Assembly: GCA_944320815.1 (NCBI GenBank)
Contig: CALUIZ010000034.1
Location: 1 to 33,175 of the forward strand
Direction of reading: 5' to 3'
DNA from: an uncultured Phocaeicola sp.
Lineage (GTDB): Bacteria; Bacteroidota; Bacteroidia; Bacteroidales; Bacteroidaceae
Length of the DNA stretch: 33,175 nt
The notes below the pieces were generated by a model. That model ran no database searches and was not told the origin of the DNA. It saw only the letters and a program-made list of their open reading frames with translations. This document shows positions 1-8,046 of this stretch, in pieces (the first letter of the stretch is position 1; every line of letters begins with the position of its first letter). The position numbers were made by a program, and so were the translations under genes.

Positions 1-48
1 TTTAGTTTATTATATTAATTTTTAATTTGATACGTTTATTCAAGGTTG

Positions 49-56
49 CAAATATA
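49..56 (-). promoter_or_regulatory. Candidate Bacteroidetes -7 element for a gene off the left edge
   Basis: Read on the minus strand, these eight bases are TATATTTG, matching the Bacteroidetes sigma -7 consensus TAnnTTTG. The element points leftward and the sequence beyond it is AT-rich leader-like DNA, so it would drive a minus-strand gene outside the window. No clear TTG -33 element lies at the usual distance, so the call rests on one half of the promoter only. Confidence 0.35.
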
Positions 57-160
57 GTTTTTTTTCATCAGATAAGCGGAAACGATTGTAAATATTTAAA
101 CTTTAGCCAAGAAAAAGCGTTATTTTCAATAAATATCCAAGTTTTTCGTGACGTCAAGAC

Positions 161-217
161 GCTTTCCGACCGGAATGTCACTGCAATCAAAAACGACAGG
201 ACATTCCGGCCGGAAGC
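161..217 (-). terminator. GC-rich hairpin downstream of the M3 peptidase gene
   Basis: Positions 161-179 and 200-217 form an almost perfect inverted repeat of about 18 bp, with a 20-base loop. It lies 22 bases past the stop of the minus-strand M3 peptidase gene, where a transcription terminator is expected. There is no clear T-run after the stem on the minus strand, so it may act as an RNA 3'-end stabilising hairpin. Upstream of it (1-160) I see only AT-rich DNA and the promoter element at 49-56. Confidence 0.5.
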
Positions 218-239
218 ATGAAATCCAGAACGGACCGAA

Positions 240-2333
240 TCACTTCAACCCACGAGTTTCCAGCAATGGATCAAGACCAGGCTCAGCACCCCGGAACGAC
301 ACGTATAATTTCATCGGATCATCAGAGCCTCCCTTTTCCAGAATATTTTCACGGAAAGAAGCCGCTGTAGCCGGATCAAACAGTCCATGTTCCTTGAAAG
401 CCTCAAAAGCGTCCGTATCCAGACGTTCAGCCCATATATAACTATAATATCCGGCATCGTAACCGCCCATGATATGATTGAAATAGGTCGCCCGGTAGCG
501 TGGTGCAATTTGAGGGATCAGTCCGATTCTGTCCATCAGCTGTTTCTCAAAATCAACCACATTCAGGCTGTCGGCAGAAGTCAGACAATGCAGTTCCATA
601 TCCAGAATGGCAGCCGCCAGCAATTCTGTAGTCATAAATCCCTGATTGAAATGTGACTGTTTCTCAATCTTGGCAATCAACGCGTCAGGAATCGGTTCGC
701 GAGTCTTATAATGTCTGGCATAGACCTTCAGGACTTCAGGAGCCATGGCCCAATGTTCCATAATCTGCGAAGGAAGTTCCACAAAATCCTGTGCGACAGC
801 AGTTCCAGACACGCCGGCATACTGACAGCGGGTAAGGAATCCATGCAGTGCATGACCAAACTCATGAAACATTGTCCGGGCCTCATCCAGTGTAAGCAGA
901 GAAGGCATGTCGCCGGCTGGTTTGGTAAAGCTCGCCACATTGTAAATCAACGGACGGACACCCGCCTTCGCCTCCCGGAAATTGCTCATCCATGCCCCGC
1001 TGCGCTTGCCGGCACGAGGCATATAATCACTGTAGAACACTCCCAGAAACGAGCTGTCGGCATCGCTCACGATATAAGTCTTCACATCCGGGTTATAGAC
1101 AGATATGCTGTCGGTCGGAGTCAGCGTAATGCCATAAAGTTTGTTCACCACATAACACAAGCCATTATGCACATCCTCCTGACTGAAGTAAGGCTTGATT
1201 TCATCTTCATTCAGATTGTATTTCTCCTGACGGAGCTTCTCGGCATAATACCACCAGTCCCATGCTTCCAGCTTTTCACCTTTCCCTTCCCGGTCCATGA
1301 TTTTCTGCAACTCGGCGGCCTCCAACTTTGCATTTCTGACGGCATAACCCCACAAATTATAAAGCAGATCAAGCGCGTTCTTCGGATTCTTTGCCATATT
1401 TTCTGCCAGCTGATATTCCGCATAGTTGTTGAATCCCATCAGCCGGGCCTTCTCCAGACGGAGAGCAAGAATCCGCTTCAGCAGTTCCTTGTTGTCGTTC
1501 GCATCACCATGATTGCCCATATTCGTATAGGCCAGATAAATGTCTTTCCGCAAATCCCGGTTCTGTGCATACTGCAACAACGGAAGACGGCTGGACTCCT
1601 GGAGCGTAAATACCCATTTCCCGTCTTTCCCATGCGCCTTGGCCTCCTGGGCAGCCCCTTCAACCACCGCCTCAGGAAGTCCAGCAAGATCCTCTTCATT
1701 GTCCACCACAAGCAGATAAGCATTGTTATCCGCCAGCACATGATTTCCGAATTCGATGGTCAACGTAGACAGTTCTTTGTTTATCTCCCGCAGCCGGGCC
1801 TGCTTTTCCGCATCCAGCGCAGCACCGGAGCGTACAAACCCTTTATAATATTTGTCAAGAAGATAATGTTGCTCTGTTGTAAGCTGGATTTTTCCCTGCA
1901 CCTCCATCTCATGCACGGCAGCCACACGCTTATACAGCCCCTGGTTCAGGAAAATGTTGTCATTATGCTCCGAGAGCATTGAAGCGAACTTCGTTTCCAG
2001 TTCCATCAGCTGGTCGTTGGTGTCCGCCTCAGTCAAGGCAAAGAACACTCCGCTCACACGATTCAGGATTTCACCGCTATTGTCAAGTGCAACAACCGTA
2101 TTCTCGAAAGTAGGTTCTTCCGAGTTCTTCACAATCGCCTCAATCTCCTTGTTCTGCTGGTCAATTCCTGCCAGAAAGGCCGGTTCGTAATGTTCTACCT
2201 TTATCCTGTTGAAGTCAGGAGTGCCATAGGGAGTCTCAAACTCAACAAGAAACGGATTGGCACCTTCCTCCGTCTTCTGCCCACATGCGCATACCATACA
2301 TGTCATAGCCGCTGCAATTACAAACTGTTTCAT
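240..2333 (-). CDS. M3 family zinc metallopeptidase (peptidyl-dipeptidase Dcp type), lipoprotein
   Basis: A 697-residue zinc peptidase of the M3 (thimet/Dcp/oligopeptidase A) family, which degrades short peptides. The HEFGH zinc motif is at residues 490-494, and the third ligand is probably Glu519 in the VELPS segment, about 25 residues beyond the motif as expected for M3. The N-terminus has a short hydrophobic segment ending in a lipobox-like CMVCAC, so the mature protein is probably lipidated at Cys17 and faces the periplasm. The length matches Dcp (about 680). The gene begins 18 bases after the stop of the endonuclease/exonuclease/phosphatase gene with no visible promoter between, so it is probably the last gene of the rhomboid operon. 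Whether it acts as a dipeptidyl carboxypeptidase or as an oligopeptidase cannot be decided from sequence alone. Confidence 0.92.
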   Translation of the reverse strand: MKQFVIAAAMTCMVCACGQKTEEGANPFLVEFETPYGTPDFNRIKVEHYEPAFLAGIDQQNKEIEAIVKNSEEPTFENTVVALDNSGEILNRVSGVFFALTEADTNDQLMELETKFASMLSEHNDNIFLNQGLYKRVAAVHEMEVQGKIQLTTEQHYLLDKYYKGFVRSGAALDAEKQARLREINKELSTLTIEFGNHVLADNNAYLLVVDNEEDLAGLPEAVVEGAAQEAKAHGKDGKWVFTLQESSRLPLLQYAQNRDLRKDIYLAYTNMGNHGDANDNKELLKRILALRLEKARLMGFNNYAEYQLAENMAKNPKNALDLLYNLWGYAVRNAKLEAAELQKIMDREGKGEKLEAWDWWYYAEKLRQEKYNLNEDEIKPYFSQEDVHNGLCYVVNKLYGITLTPTDSISVYNPDVKTYIVSDADSSFLGVFYSDYMPRAGKRSGAWMSNFREAKAGVRPLIYNVASFTKPAGDMPSLLTLDEARTMFHEFGHALHGFLTRCQYAGVSGTAVAQDFVELPSQIMEHWAMAPEVLKVYARHYKTREPIPDALIAKIEKQSHFNQGFMTTELLAAAILDMELHCLTSADSLNVVDFEKQLMDRIGLIPQIAPRYRATYFNHIMGGYDAGYYSYIWAERLDTDAFEAFKEHGLFDPATAASFRENILEKGGSDDPMKLYVSFRGAEPGLDPLLETRGLK

Positions 2334-2351
2334 TATCTTTCGTTCATTAAA

Positions 2352-3413
2352 TTATAGTTTCTCCACTATGCACCATAAAGGATAATGGTCTGATGTAGCT
2401 ATCGAATTGTCCACTTCCGCCTTCACTACCCTGAATCCTTCCCCCAACAGAATATGGTCAATACGGAAATAAAGGAAATTCCGGTTATACGAGAATCCCG
2501 GCCCTCTACCCGCTTCAATATATGCGTCATGCAAGCCTTTGCCAATGACCCGGTGTGCATACGACAAGGGAGAATCATTGAAATCACCGCACACCAGCAT
2601 ATACCGTGTGTCGTTCCGGGCAATTGCCTTGGCCACCGAATCCGCCTGTGGGGCACGGACAGCGGCAGCATCAGCCAGTTTACGCAACAGATGTCTGCCT
2701 CCGCTCTTCACTTTGCCTTCATCCAGCGACTTCAATATTTCTTCATACATTTCTTTGTCATGGCTGTCAAGCTTGTTGGATTCCAAATGATTACAAACCA
2801 CCGACAACGTATCACCGTCATCCATTTTCAGACGGAGAAGAAAACTTCCGTTGCTGACGCTCTCATAATTTATCCGCTCCACAGAAAGAATCGGATAACG
2901 CGACAGACACGCCATTCCGTTCCACCCCGCCACTCCAAATGTCTTGATATAAGGATAAAAAGACAATTCTTTTTCCATTTGTTTGTTGGAAGTCGGATAC
3001 TCTTGCAGACAGACCACATCCGCATCACACCTGCGGATATATTCCACAATCGGGTTGACGCTGTCCTCCTTCTCCTTGGGCATACCCATCACATTATATG
3101 TAAGGAACTTGAGCGTCTTCCCTCCTTCCGGTTCGCAACCTGACCCGAAAGGGATATATGCGTTCACGCTTCCCCATCCCATGACAAGGAAAACAACCGG
3201 GACCAGCACAAACTTCAGTCTGATAACCAGCCAGAAAAACAGGAAAAACAGGTTCAGAATCAAAAAAAACGGGAAGAACAATCCAGCACATGAAAGCACC
3301 GGATAGTCTACCGGCGACAAATACTGACTATAGGAACAAAACAAGAATCCTATTCCAACCGCCACATTGGCAAGCAATATCAGTCCGTGCAGCGTATGCC
3401 CGATTATACTCAT
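2352..3413 (-). CDS. Endonuclease/exonuclease/phosphatase family protein, membrane-anchored
   Basis: A 353-residue protein in two parts. Residues 6-80 hold about three hydrophobic segments that anchor it in the inner membrane. Residues 100-353 are an endonuclease/exonuclease/phosphatase (DNase I-like) domain: LTYNVMG with Asn107, LQE with Glu138, a GDFNDS motif near residue 277 and a terminal SDHYP with Asp342-His343. These are the metal-binding and catalytic positions of the fold, all present. The domain probably faces the periplasm, since it follows an odd number of predicted membrane segments, but the topology is inferred. Family members cleave phosphodiester or phosphomonoester bonds in nucleic acids, phospholipids or inositol phosphates, and the substrate here is unknown. 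The gene lies 9 bases downstream of the second rhomboid gene in the same operon. Confidence 0.88.
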   Translation of the reverse strand: MSIIGHTLHGLILLANVAVGIGFLFCSYSQYLSPVDYPVLSCAGLFFPFFLILNLFFLFFWLVIRLKFVLVPVVFLVMGWGSVNAYIPFGSGCEPEGGKTLKFLTYNVMGMPKEKEDSVNPIVEYIRRCDADVVCLQEYPTSNKQMEKELSFYPYIKTFGVAGWNGMACLSRYPILSVERINYESVSNGSFLLRLKMDDGDTLSVVCNHLESNKLDSHDKEMYEEILKSLDEGKVKSGGRHLLRKLADAAAVRAPQADSVAKAIARNDTRYMLVCGDFNDSPLSYAHRVIGKGLHDAYIEAGRGPGFSYNRNFLYFRIDHILLGEGFRVVKAEVDNSIATSDHYPLWCIVEKL

Positions 3414-3422
3414 CTCACCACC

Positions 3423-4316
3423 TCACTTCTTACTTGCGTCAAACAATCTTTTCTTTTCCTCTTCAGTCAGACTTCCATATCCTGATTTCCGCAGTTTGTC
3501 AAGGATTCGGTCCACTTCGGCCTCACGCTCTTTCCTGCGCGCATTGAAATCATAATCCTGTTGCTTGTCGCCATAATGGACCTTCATCTTCGGCTTTTTC
3601 CTGCGGAAGTTTCCCCAAGAAGAGAACCAGTCCAGCACCTTGTTTATCCACCTTGTAGCGTCATGCCCTTTCGAAAGTCCTGCGGCAAACCACCAGCCCG
3701 ACAACGCTCCGCCCAGATGTGCGATATGCCCCCCTGCATTCGAAGAAGTCATGAACAGTAAGTCAAGCACCACAATGAAGATAGCAATATACTTCAGACG
3801 CACCGTTCCTATGAACATAAACTGCACCGGATAATTCGGCTCGCGGACACCAGCCGCCACCACGATAGCCAGTACAGAGGCTGATGCCCCCAACAGACGG
3901 GAATAGTACACCTTATCTTCAAAATAAGGAAACACATTGTAGGCCAGCAAGTAAAGCAGTCCACCACAAATGCCGCCCAACACATACAGTCCGCGAAGAT
4001 GCTTGGATGAAAAGAAATTCAGAAACAATTTCCCGAACCAATACAACCAAAGCATATTGAAAAGGATGTGAAACACATCGGCATGCATGAACATATAGGT
4101 AAAGAGCGACCACGGCTGACGAACAAACGTTTCAGGCCATGCAGGAAGTTCAAGCCAGTTTATCCATCCGGAAGGGGGAAGCGCGCACAATGTGGTCACA
4201 ATGTTGAACACCGCCACCACAAGAAAGATTCCCACATTAATATATAAAAGCTGGACCACAATGTCCCCTTGCAGGAATCTTCTCTTCAAATCAGTAAAAA
4301 ATCTGCCCGCCGCCAT
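3423..4316 (-). CDS. Rhomboid family intramembrane serine protease (297 aa)
   Basis: A polytopic rhomboid protease. The family signatures are in order: a HxxxxHxxxN element with His78, His83 and Asn87 in the second membrane segment, the catalytic Ser145 in GASA, and the catalytic His200 in AHLGG. A charged cytoplasmic tail of about 80 residues (from residue 215), rich in Lys, Arg and Glu, follows the last helix and is unusual compared with minimal rhomboids. The start overlaps the 3' end of the upstream rhomboid gene by 26 bases, in a different frame, which suggests translational coupling. Rhomboids cleave transmembrane substrates near the membrane surface. The Bacteroidetes substrate is not known from sequence. 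Confidence 0.93.
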   Translation of the reverse strand: MAAGRFFTDLKRRFLQGDIVVQLLYINVGIFLVVAVFNIVTTLCALPPSGWINWLELPAWPETFVRQPWSLFTYMFMHADVFHILFNMLWLYWFGKLFLNFFSSKHLRGLYVLGGICGGLLYLLAYNVFPYFEDKVYYSRLLGASASVLAIVVAAGVREPNYPVQFMFIGTVRLKYIAIFIVVLDLLFMTSSNAGGHIAHLGGALSGWWFAAGLSKGHDATRWINKVLDWFSSWGNFRRKKPKMKVHYGDKQQDYDFNARRKEREAEVDRILDKLRKSGYGSLTEEEKKRLFDASKK

Positions 4317-4965
4317 TCTTCTTCCTCCAACGCAAGATAAGTATCAGTCCGAAAAGCATACCGCCCAGATGCGCGAAATGAGCCACCCCATCACCTCCGC
4401 CCACTCCCAGCAACAACTCAAGCACCGCATAACCGATGACGAAATACTTCGCCTTTATAGGTACAGGGATGGGGAACACAAACATCGGACTATTCGGGAA
4501 CAGCATCCCGAATGCCAGCAATATACCATAAACGGCACCTGACGCACCTACCGTAGTCATCAGGTTTAGGTATTCGCTCATGGGCATGATTCCTATCCCC
4601 GTAGAGACCGAATCGTACCCCGCCAAGTTGATGACATATTCCAAATAATACACCAGTTCCTGCATCAGTCCGGCACCGATACCGCACACCATATAATAAG
4701 TAAGGAAACGTTTCGGCCCCCAGACCTGCTCAAGCACACGTCCGAACATCCACAACGCAAACATATTGAAAAAGATATGCGAGAAATTGGCATGCATGAA
4801 CATATAAGAAACCAACTGCCCTATATTGAAGTCGGAAGCCAGAAAGAAATGAAGTCCCAGCAAATCGTTCAGGCTGATGCCGTATTTCCGGGCCACAAAC
4901 ATCCCCAGAAAGCAGAGCAGATTGATGATGAGCAGATTCTTCGTTACTGTAGGTAAATTGTTCAT
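4291..4965 (-). CDS. Rhomboid family intramembrane serine protease (224 aa)
   Basis: A compact six-helix rhomboid without a long tail. It has the HANFSHIFFN element (His58, His63, Asn67), catalytic Ser142 in the classic GASG motif, and catalytic His199 in AHLGG, so it should be active. It is the first gene of a likely four-gene operon and is preceded by a good Bacteroidetes promoter at 4993-5022. It is clearly a paralogue of the following rhomboid, but shorter and with the canonical GASG rather than GASA. Two adjacent and overlapping rhomboid genes suggest either related substrates or division of labour; this is inference. Confidence 0.94.
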   Translation of the reverse strand: MNNLPTVTKNLLIINLLCFLGMFVARKYGISLNDLLGLHFFLASDFNIGQLVSYMFMHANFSHIFFNMFALWMFGRVLEQVWGPKRFLTYYMVCGIGAGLMQELVYYLEYVINLAGYDSVSTGIGIMPMSEYLNLMTTVGASGAVYGILLAFGMLFPNSPMFVFPIPVPIKAKYFVIGYAVLELLLGVGGGDGVAHFAHLGGMLFGLILILRWRKKNGGGQIFY

Positions 4966-4992
4966 ATTATCGTTAATTCATTGATTCTGTTG

Positions 4993-5022
4993 CAAATGTA
5001 CTACATTATTCCTTTACTGCAA
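4993..5022 (-). promoter_or_regulatory. Promoter of the rhomboid-M3 peptidase operon
   Basis: On the minus strand, TACATTTG (5000-4993) matches the -7 consensus TAnnTTTG, and a TTG -33 element lies at 5022-5020, separated by 19 bases, within the usual spacing. Transcription would start near 4986, leaving a leader of about 20 bases before the rhomboid start at 4965. The -33 box lies inside the last codons of the WbqC gene, so the two operons are packed end to end. Confidence 0.7.
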
Positions 5023-5699
5023 AGGCCTGTCTTATTTTTGGGCGTACAGTCACGCAGCACGAGCAGACTTTCAGGCCCCATATTGAAGAGCAGATCGGCG
5101 ATGCTCAGATTAGGAATAAATCCATGCTTCTGTTCAAAGACCTGATAATAAGGCTTTGCCACAAAGTCCGGATCTGCCTCTGCATAATTCCGTTTCGGAT
5201 GAATCACCTCACGGAAATCGTCCGCATCCTCCGGTTCTGCCAGAAAGTCATCGGTCGGGAAAATGGCAGGATGCAGGTCAATCAGTCCGCACACCCAGCG
5301 GCACAGTTCCATGTTGAAATCATAGAGGAACTGATACTTCCGTGTAAAGAAATGCTGAAATTCATCAGCATAATAGTCAAAAAACGGACTGTGCCGGTAA
5401 GCCGCCACGAAAGCATTCCAGTGCACATGCCTCCAGTTGCCATGATCGGAAATGCGCACATCCTTCATCAGACATTTCATGCCGTCCTCCTTTTCCGTGG
5501 GAAGAGTCAACGCCAGCGGTCCGTCGGCGGAGGCTATCACACAACGGTTGCGGTAAGTCTGCTTCATATAATGGTCATACCGTTCCATGGCCACTTCCTC
5601 ATATGCATAAAGTTTCGTATAATATTCCACAGGCCCCAGATAGGCAGAACCCAAAATCGCTTTCTTCTTCATTTCCTCGTCTTCTGTGTCTATTTTCAT
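5001..5699 (-). CDS. WbqC family protein
   Basis: A 232-residue soluble protein of the WbqC-like family. The N-terminal GSAYLGPVEYYTKL segment, the following NRCVIASADGP strand and the W..H..AYR..PFF block are typical of the family. WbqC was named from O-antigen loci, but its biochemical role is not established, and the Bacteroidetes copies usually sit next to signal peptidase genes as here. The chosen start overlaps the preceding stop by four bases (ATGA at 5696-5699), which favours it. A second in-frame ATG at 5672 begins closer to the conserved region and is an alternative. No signal peptide or membrane segment is seen. It is the last gene of the dapB operon. Confidence 0.85.
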   Translation of the reverse strand: MKIDTEDEEMKKKAILGSAYLGPVEYYTKLYAYEEVAMERYDHYMKQTYRNRCVIASADGPLALTLPTEKEDGMKCLMKDVRISDHGNWRHVHWNAFVAAYRHSPFFDYYADEFQHFFTRKYQFLYDFNMELCRWVCGLIDLHPAIFPTDDFLAEPEDADDFREVIHPKRNYAEADPDFVAKPYYQVFEQKHGFIPNLSIADLLFNMGPESLLVLRDCTPKNKTGLCSKGIM

Positions 5700-6613
5700 T
5701 CTATCCGCCGAAAAAAACGTCCTTCATGCGGAGAATACCATATCAACCATGCCTTTCCTATCAGATGGTCTTCAGGAACGAAGCCGAACAGGCGCGAATC
5801 GCACACATTCACCGGATCGTTGGATGCCACCCAATAGTAATCTTTCGTAAAGGTAAAAGAGTCCGCCGGTCTGCCGTCCACATAGAGGACCCCTTCTTTC
5901 ACTTCCGCCCGGCGGTGTTCGTGTGCCACAATCGTGTTGCAGAGCAATGTCATGTTCCAAGGATAAATCTTTACAGGCTTCCCCTTTTCCGGCACCACGA
6001 AAGGGTGTGCGCTCCTCCAGCCTTCCCCAACCATCGGAAGCACAGAAAAACGGCCTTCCAGACGTTGGGAGACAAGATAATACTCATAATGGCTGAAGCT
6101 GCGGATATAGTTCCCTTCTGAAGTATATCCGACAAGCAGATTGCCCGCCAGTCCCAACGAATCGAGCAGCGCAAGCATCGAATCTTCCATCGAAGCGGGA
6201 TATACATACAATGCCTTGCTGTCAGGACTCAGCACCTCTCCTCCCACTTCCGTCAGGTCATCATCCAGCATCAGCGTATCGCCGGGACTCCCCACACACC
6301 GGCTGATAAACAGTTCCCGTCTTTCAATCCTTGTTTCCGGATTCTGTGGATGGGGATTATTGAACAGCACGATGTCTCCCTTCCCCATCGCCGACGGAGC
6401 GATACGGTGATAGCCGAAAACTGACGGGAAAGGCACACGCAACCCATAGCTCCATCTGCTGACAAGAATCCGCTCGCCTTTATACAGGCTGTTCTCCATG
6501 CCGGAGGACGGAATGACGCAAGTCGTAACAAGGAGCATCCGGACCGACACGACCGTCGCTACAACGCAGCCTGCAGTCCTCACCCACCATTTGCCGGACT
6601 TACCGATTCCCAT
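5696..6613 (-). CDS. S26 signal peptidase paralogue lacking the catalytic Ser and Lys (probable pseudoenzyme)
   Basis: A 305-residue S26 protein with one N-terminal membrane anchor (about residues 10-31) and the family's conserved boxes. The active site is altered. In the Ser box, normally PSGSM, the sequence is PSSGM, so Gly38 occupies the catalytic serine position. In the Lys box, normally (Y/F)xKRxxGxPGD, it reads FISRCVGSPGD, so Ser104 replaces the general-base lysine. The MGDN box is also degenerate (VASNDPVNVCDSR near the C-terminus). The fold-forming parts (RCVGSPGD, DSRLFGFVPEDHLIGK) remain, so the protein looks folded and selected rather than decaying. It starts 3 bases after the intact lepB. 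A scaffold, partner or regulator role for LepB is possible but inferred. Alternatively Ser37 might be used with a different base. Confidence 0.85.
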   Translation of the reverse strand: MGIGKSGKWWVRTAGCVVATVVSVRMLLVTTCVIPSSGMENSLYKGERILVSRWSYGLRVPFPSVFGYHRIAPSAMGKGDIVLFNNPHPQNPETRIERRELFISRCVGSPGDTLMLDDDLTEVGGEVLSPDSKALYVYPASMEDSMLALLDSLGLAGNLLVGYTSEGNYIRSFSHYEYYLVSQRLEGRFSVLPMVGEGWRSAHPFVVPEKGKPVKIYPWNMTLLCNTIVAHEHRRAEVKEGVLYVDGRPADSFTFTKDYYWVASNDPVNVCDSRLFGFVPEDHLIGKAWLIWYSPHEGRFFRRIE

Positions 6614-6616
6614 AAA

Positions 6617-8044
6617 TCACCTGATGGAATCCACAAACTTGAACAGGCGGCTCCAACGGACTTTTCCGTCCAACCACCCTCTGTCCGGGTCGAGCGAAAG
6701 CCAGATGAATATCGGTTTCCCGACGATATGGTCTTCAGGAACAAACCCCCAGAAACGGGAGTCGGCCGAATTGTGGCGATTGTCGCCCATCATCCAATAA
6801 TAGTCCATTCTGAACGTATATCTTGAGGTCTCCTGTCCGTTGATATAAATCTTTCCGTCCTTCACCTCCAGCAAATTACCCTCATAATTCCTGATAGGCC
6901 GCTCGTAGACAGGAAGATTATCCAGCGTCAGATCAATGCTTTCTCCCTTTTTCGGAATCCACACCGGGCCGTAGTTGTCCACCGTCCATCCGGTCAGTTT
7001 GTTATTGGGATACAGGCCGCCGGCATCATCATCGGGCACATTCTCAATGGAGACCACGAGGTCCTTGCGTCCCAGCAGTGCAGTCTTCGCAGCCTCGGTG
7101 AGCGGCATGTTGTAAGTAGACTCATCCACAAAATATGCACTCAGGTCCTCTTGGCTGATTCCCAGTTCGTGACAGAACGTTTCGGGCAGCGGCCCCTTCG
7201 TGTGAACCAGATAGCGGTACTGCACATTGTCCGGTTCCTTGTTGGGCTTCCCGTCGAGATAAATGATGCGGTTCTTTATCTGCAGTGTCTGTCCCGGAAG
7301 GCCGACGCACCGCTTCACATAATTTTCGCGTCTGTCCACGGGACGGGTAATCACCTCGCCGAACATCTGCGGATTCTCATCGATGTATCTCCGTCCGGCA
7401 TTGTAATAAAAGTCGAACACCTCACGCTGCTGCTCCGCGGAAAGGCGCGACATATCTACAGGCTGCGCCAGTTGCTGTCCCAACTGATAGCTCATGCGAT
7501 AAATGTCTTCCGCCGGATTTCCGGTAGCCACCGTATCGCCCGCCGGGAAATTGAACACCACAATGTCGTTCAGTTTCACTTCTCCCAGTCCCGACACGCG
7601 CTTGTAGTCCCACTTCGGCCACTCCAGATACGACTTGCAGTTGAACACCGGCAGCGTATGCTGGGTCAGCGGCATGTGGAGCGGAGTCTGCGGGATACGC
7701 GCTCCATAGCTCATCTTGCTGACAAACAGATAGTCGCCCACCAGCAACGACTTTTCCAGCGAAGAAGACGGTATCACATAGTTCTGGAAAAAATACAGAT
7801 TGACGAAATAGACCGCCACCAGCGCAAACACAATCGCGTCTACCCAGCTCATCACGGCCAGCACGGTCTTGTTCTTCGATTTTCTCCACCAAGTCCATGG
7901 AATCAGTTTCGTAATGTAGGCATCAAAGATGAAAGGCACGACTATCAGGCCCAGCCAGCTTTTCAGCCAGAACAGGAACACCAGATAAAGTGCCAGCACC
8001 ACACCGAACTTCATCCATTGTTTACGCGAAGCCTCTATCTTCAT
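6617..8044 (-). CDS. lepB: Signal peptidase I (LepB), long form
   Basis: Signal peptidase I, which removes signal peptides from exported preproteins at the periplasmic face of the inner membrane. The N-terminal region (residues 12-40 and 64-86) has hydrophobic segments. The catalytic Ser95 lies in IPSSSLEKSL, and the general base Lys244 lies in NYVKRCVGLPG. The MGDNRHNSADSR box is intact near the C-terminus. At about 475 residues it is far longer than E. coli LepB (324), because of extra sequence between the Ser and Lys boxes (roughly 115-235) and beyond the Lys box. I prefer the ATG at 8044, giving MKIEASRKQ and a 2-base gap after the dapB stop, over the TTG three codons upstream. It is the intact member of the S26 gene pair. 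Confidence 0.95.
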   Translation of the reverse strand: MKIEASRKQWMKFGVVLALYLVFLFWLKSWLGLIVVPFIFDAYITKLIPWTWWRKSKNKTVLAVMSWVDAIVFALVAVYFVNLYFFQNYVIPSSSLEKSLLVGDYLFVSKMSYGARIPQTPLHMPLTQHTLPVFNCKSYLEWPKWDYKRVSGLGEVKLNDIVVFNFPAGDTVATGNPAEDIYRMSYQLGQQLAQPVDMSRLSAEQQREVFDFYYNAGRRYIDENPQMFGEVITRPVDRRENYVKRCVGLPGQTLQIKNRIIYLDGKPNKEPDNVQYRYLVHTKGPLPETFCHELGISQEDLSAYFVDESTYNMPLTEAAKTALLGRKDLVVSIENVPDDDAGGLYPNNKLTGWTVDNYGPVWIPKKGESIDLTLDNLPVYERPIRNYEGNLLEVKDGKIYINGQETSRYTFRMDYYWMMGDNRHNSADSRFWGFVPEDHIVGKPIFIWLSLDPDRGWLDGKVRWSRLFKFVDSIR

Positions 8045-8046
8045 AA

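Noticed and set aside
711..1982. Plus-strand 423-codon frame antisense to the M3 peptidase gene
   Set aside because: Long antisense frames are common in GC-balanced coding DNA. The minus-strand frame has the HEFGH zinc motif and a lipobox, and the plus frame has no domain features.
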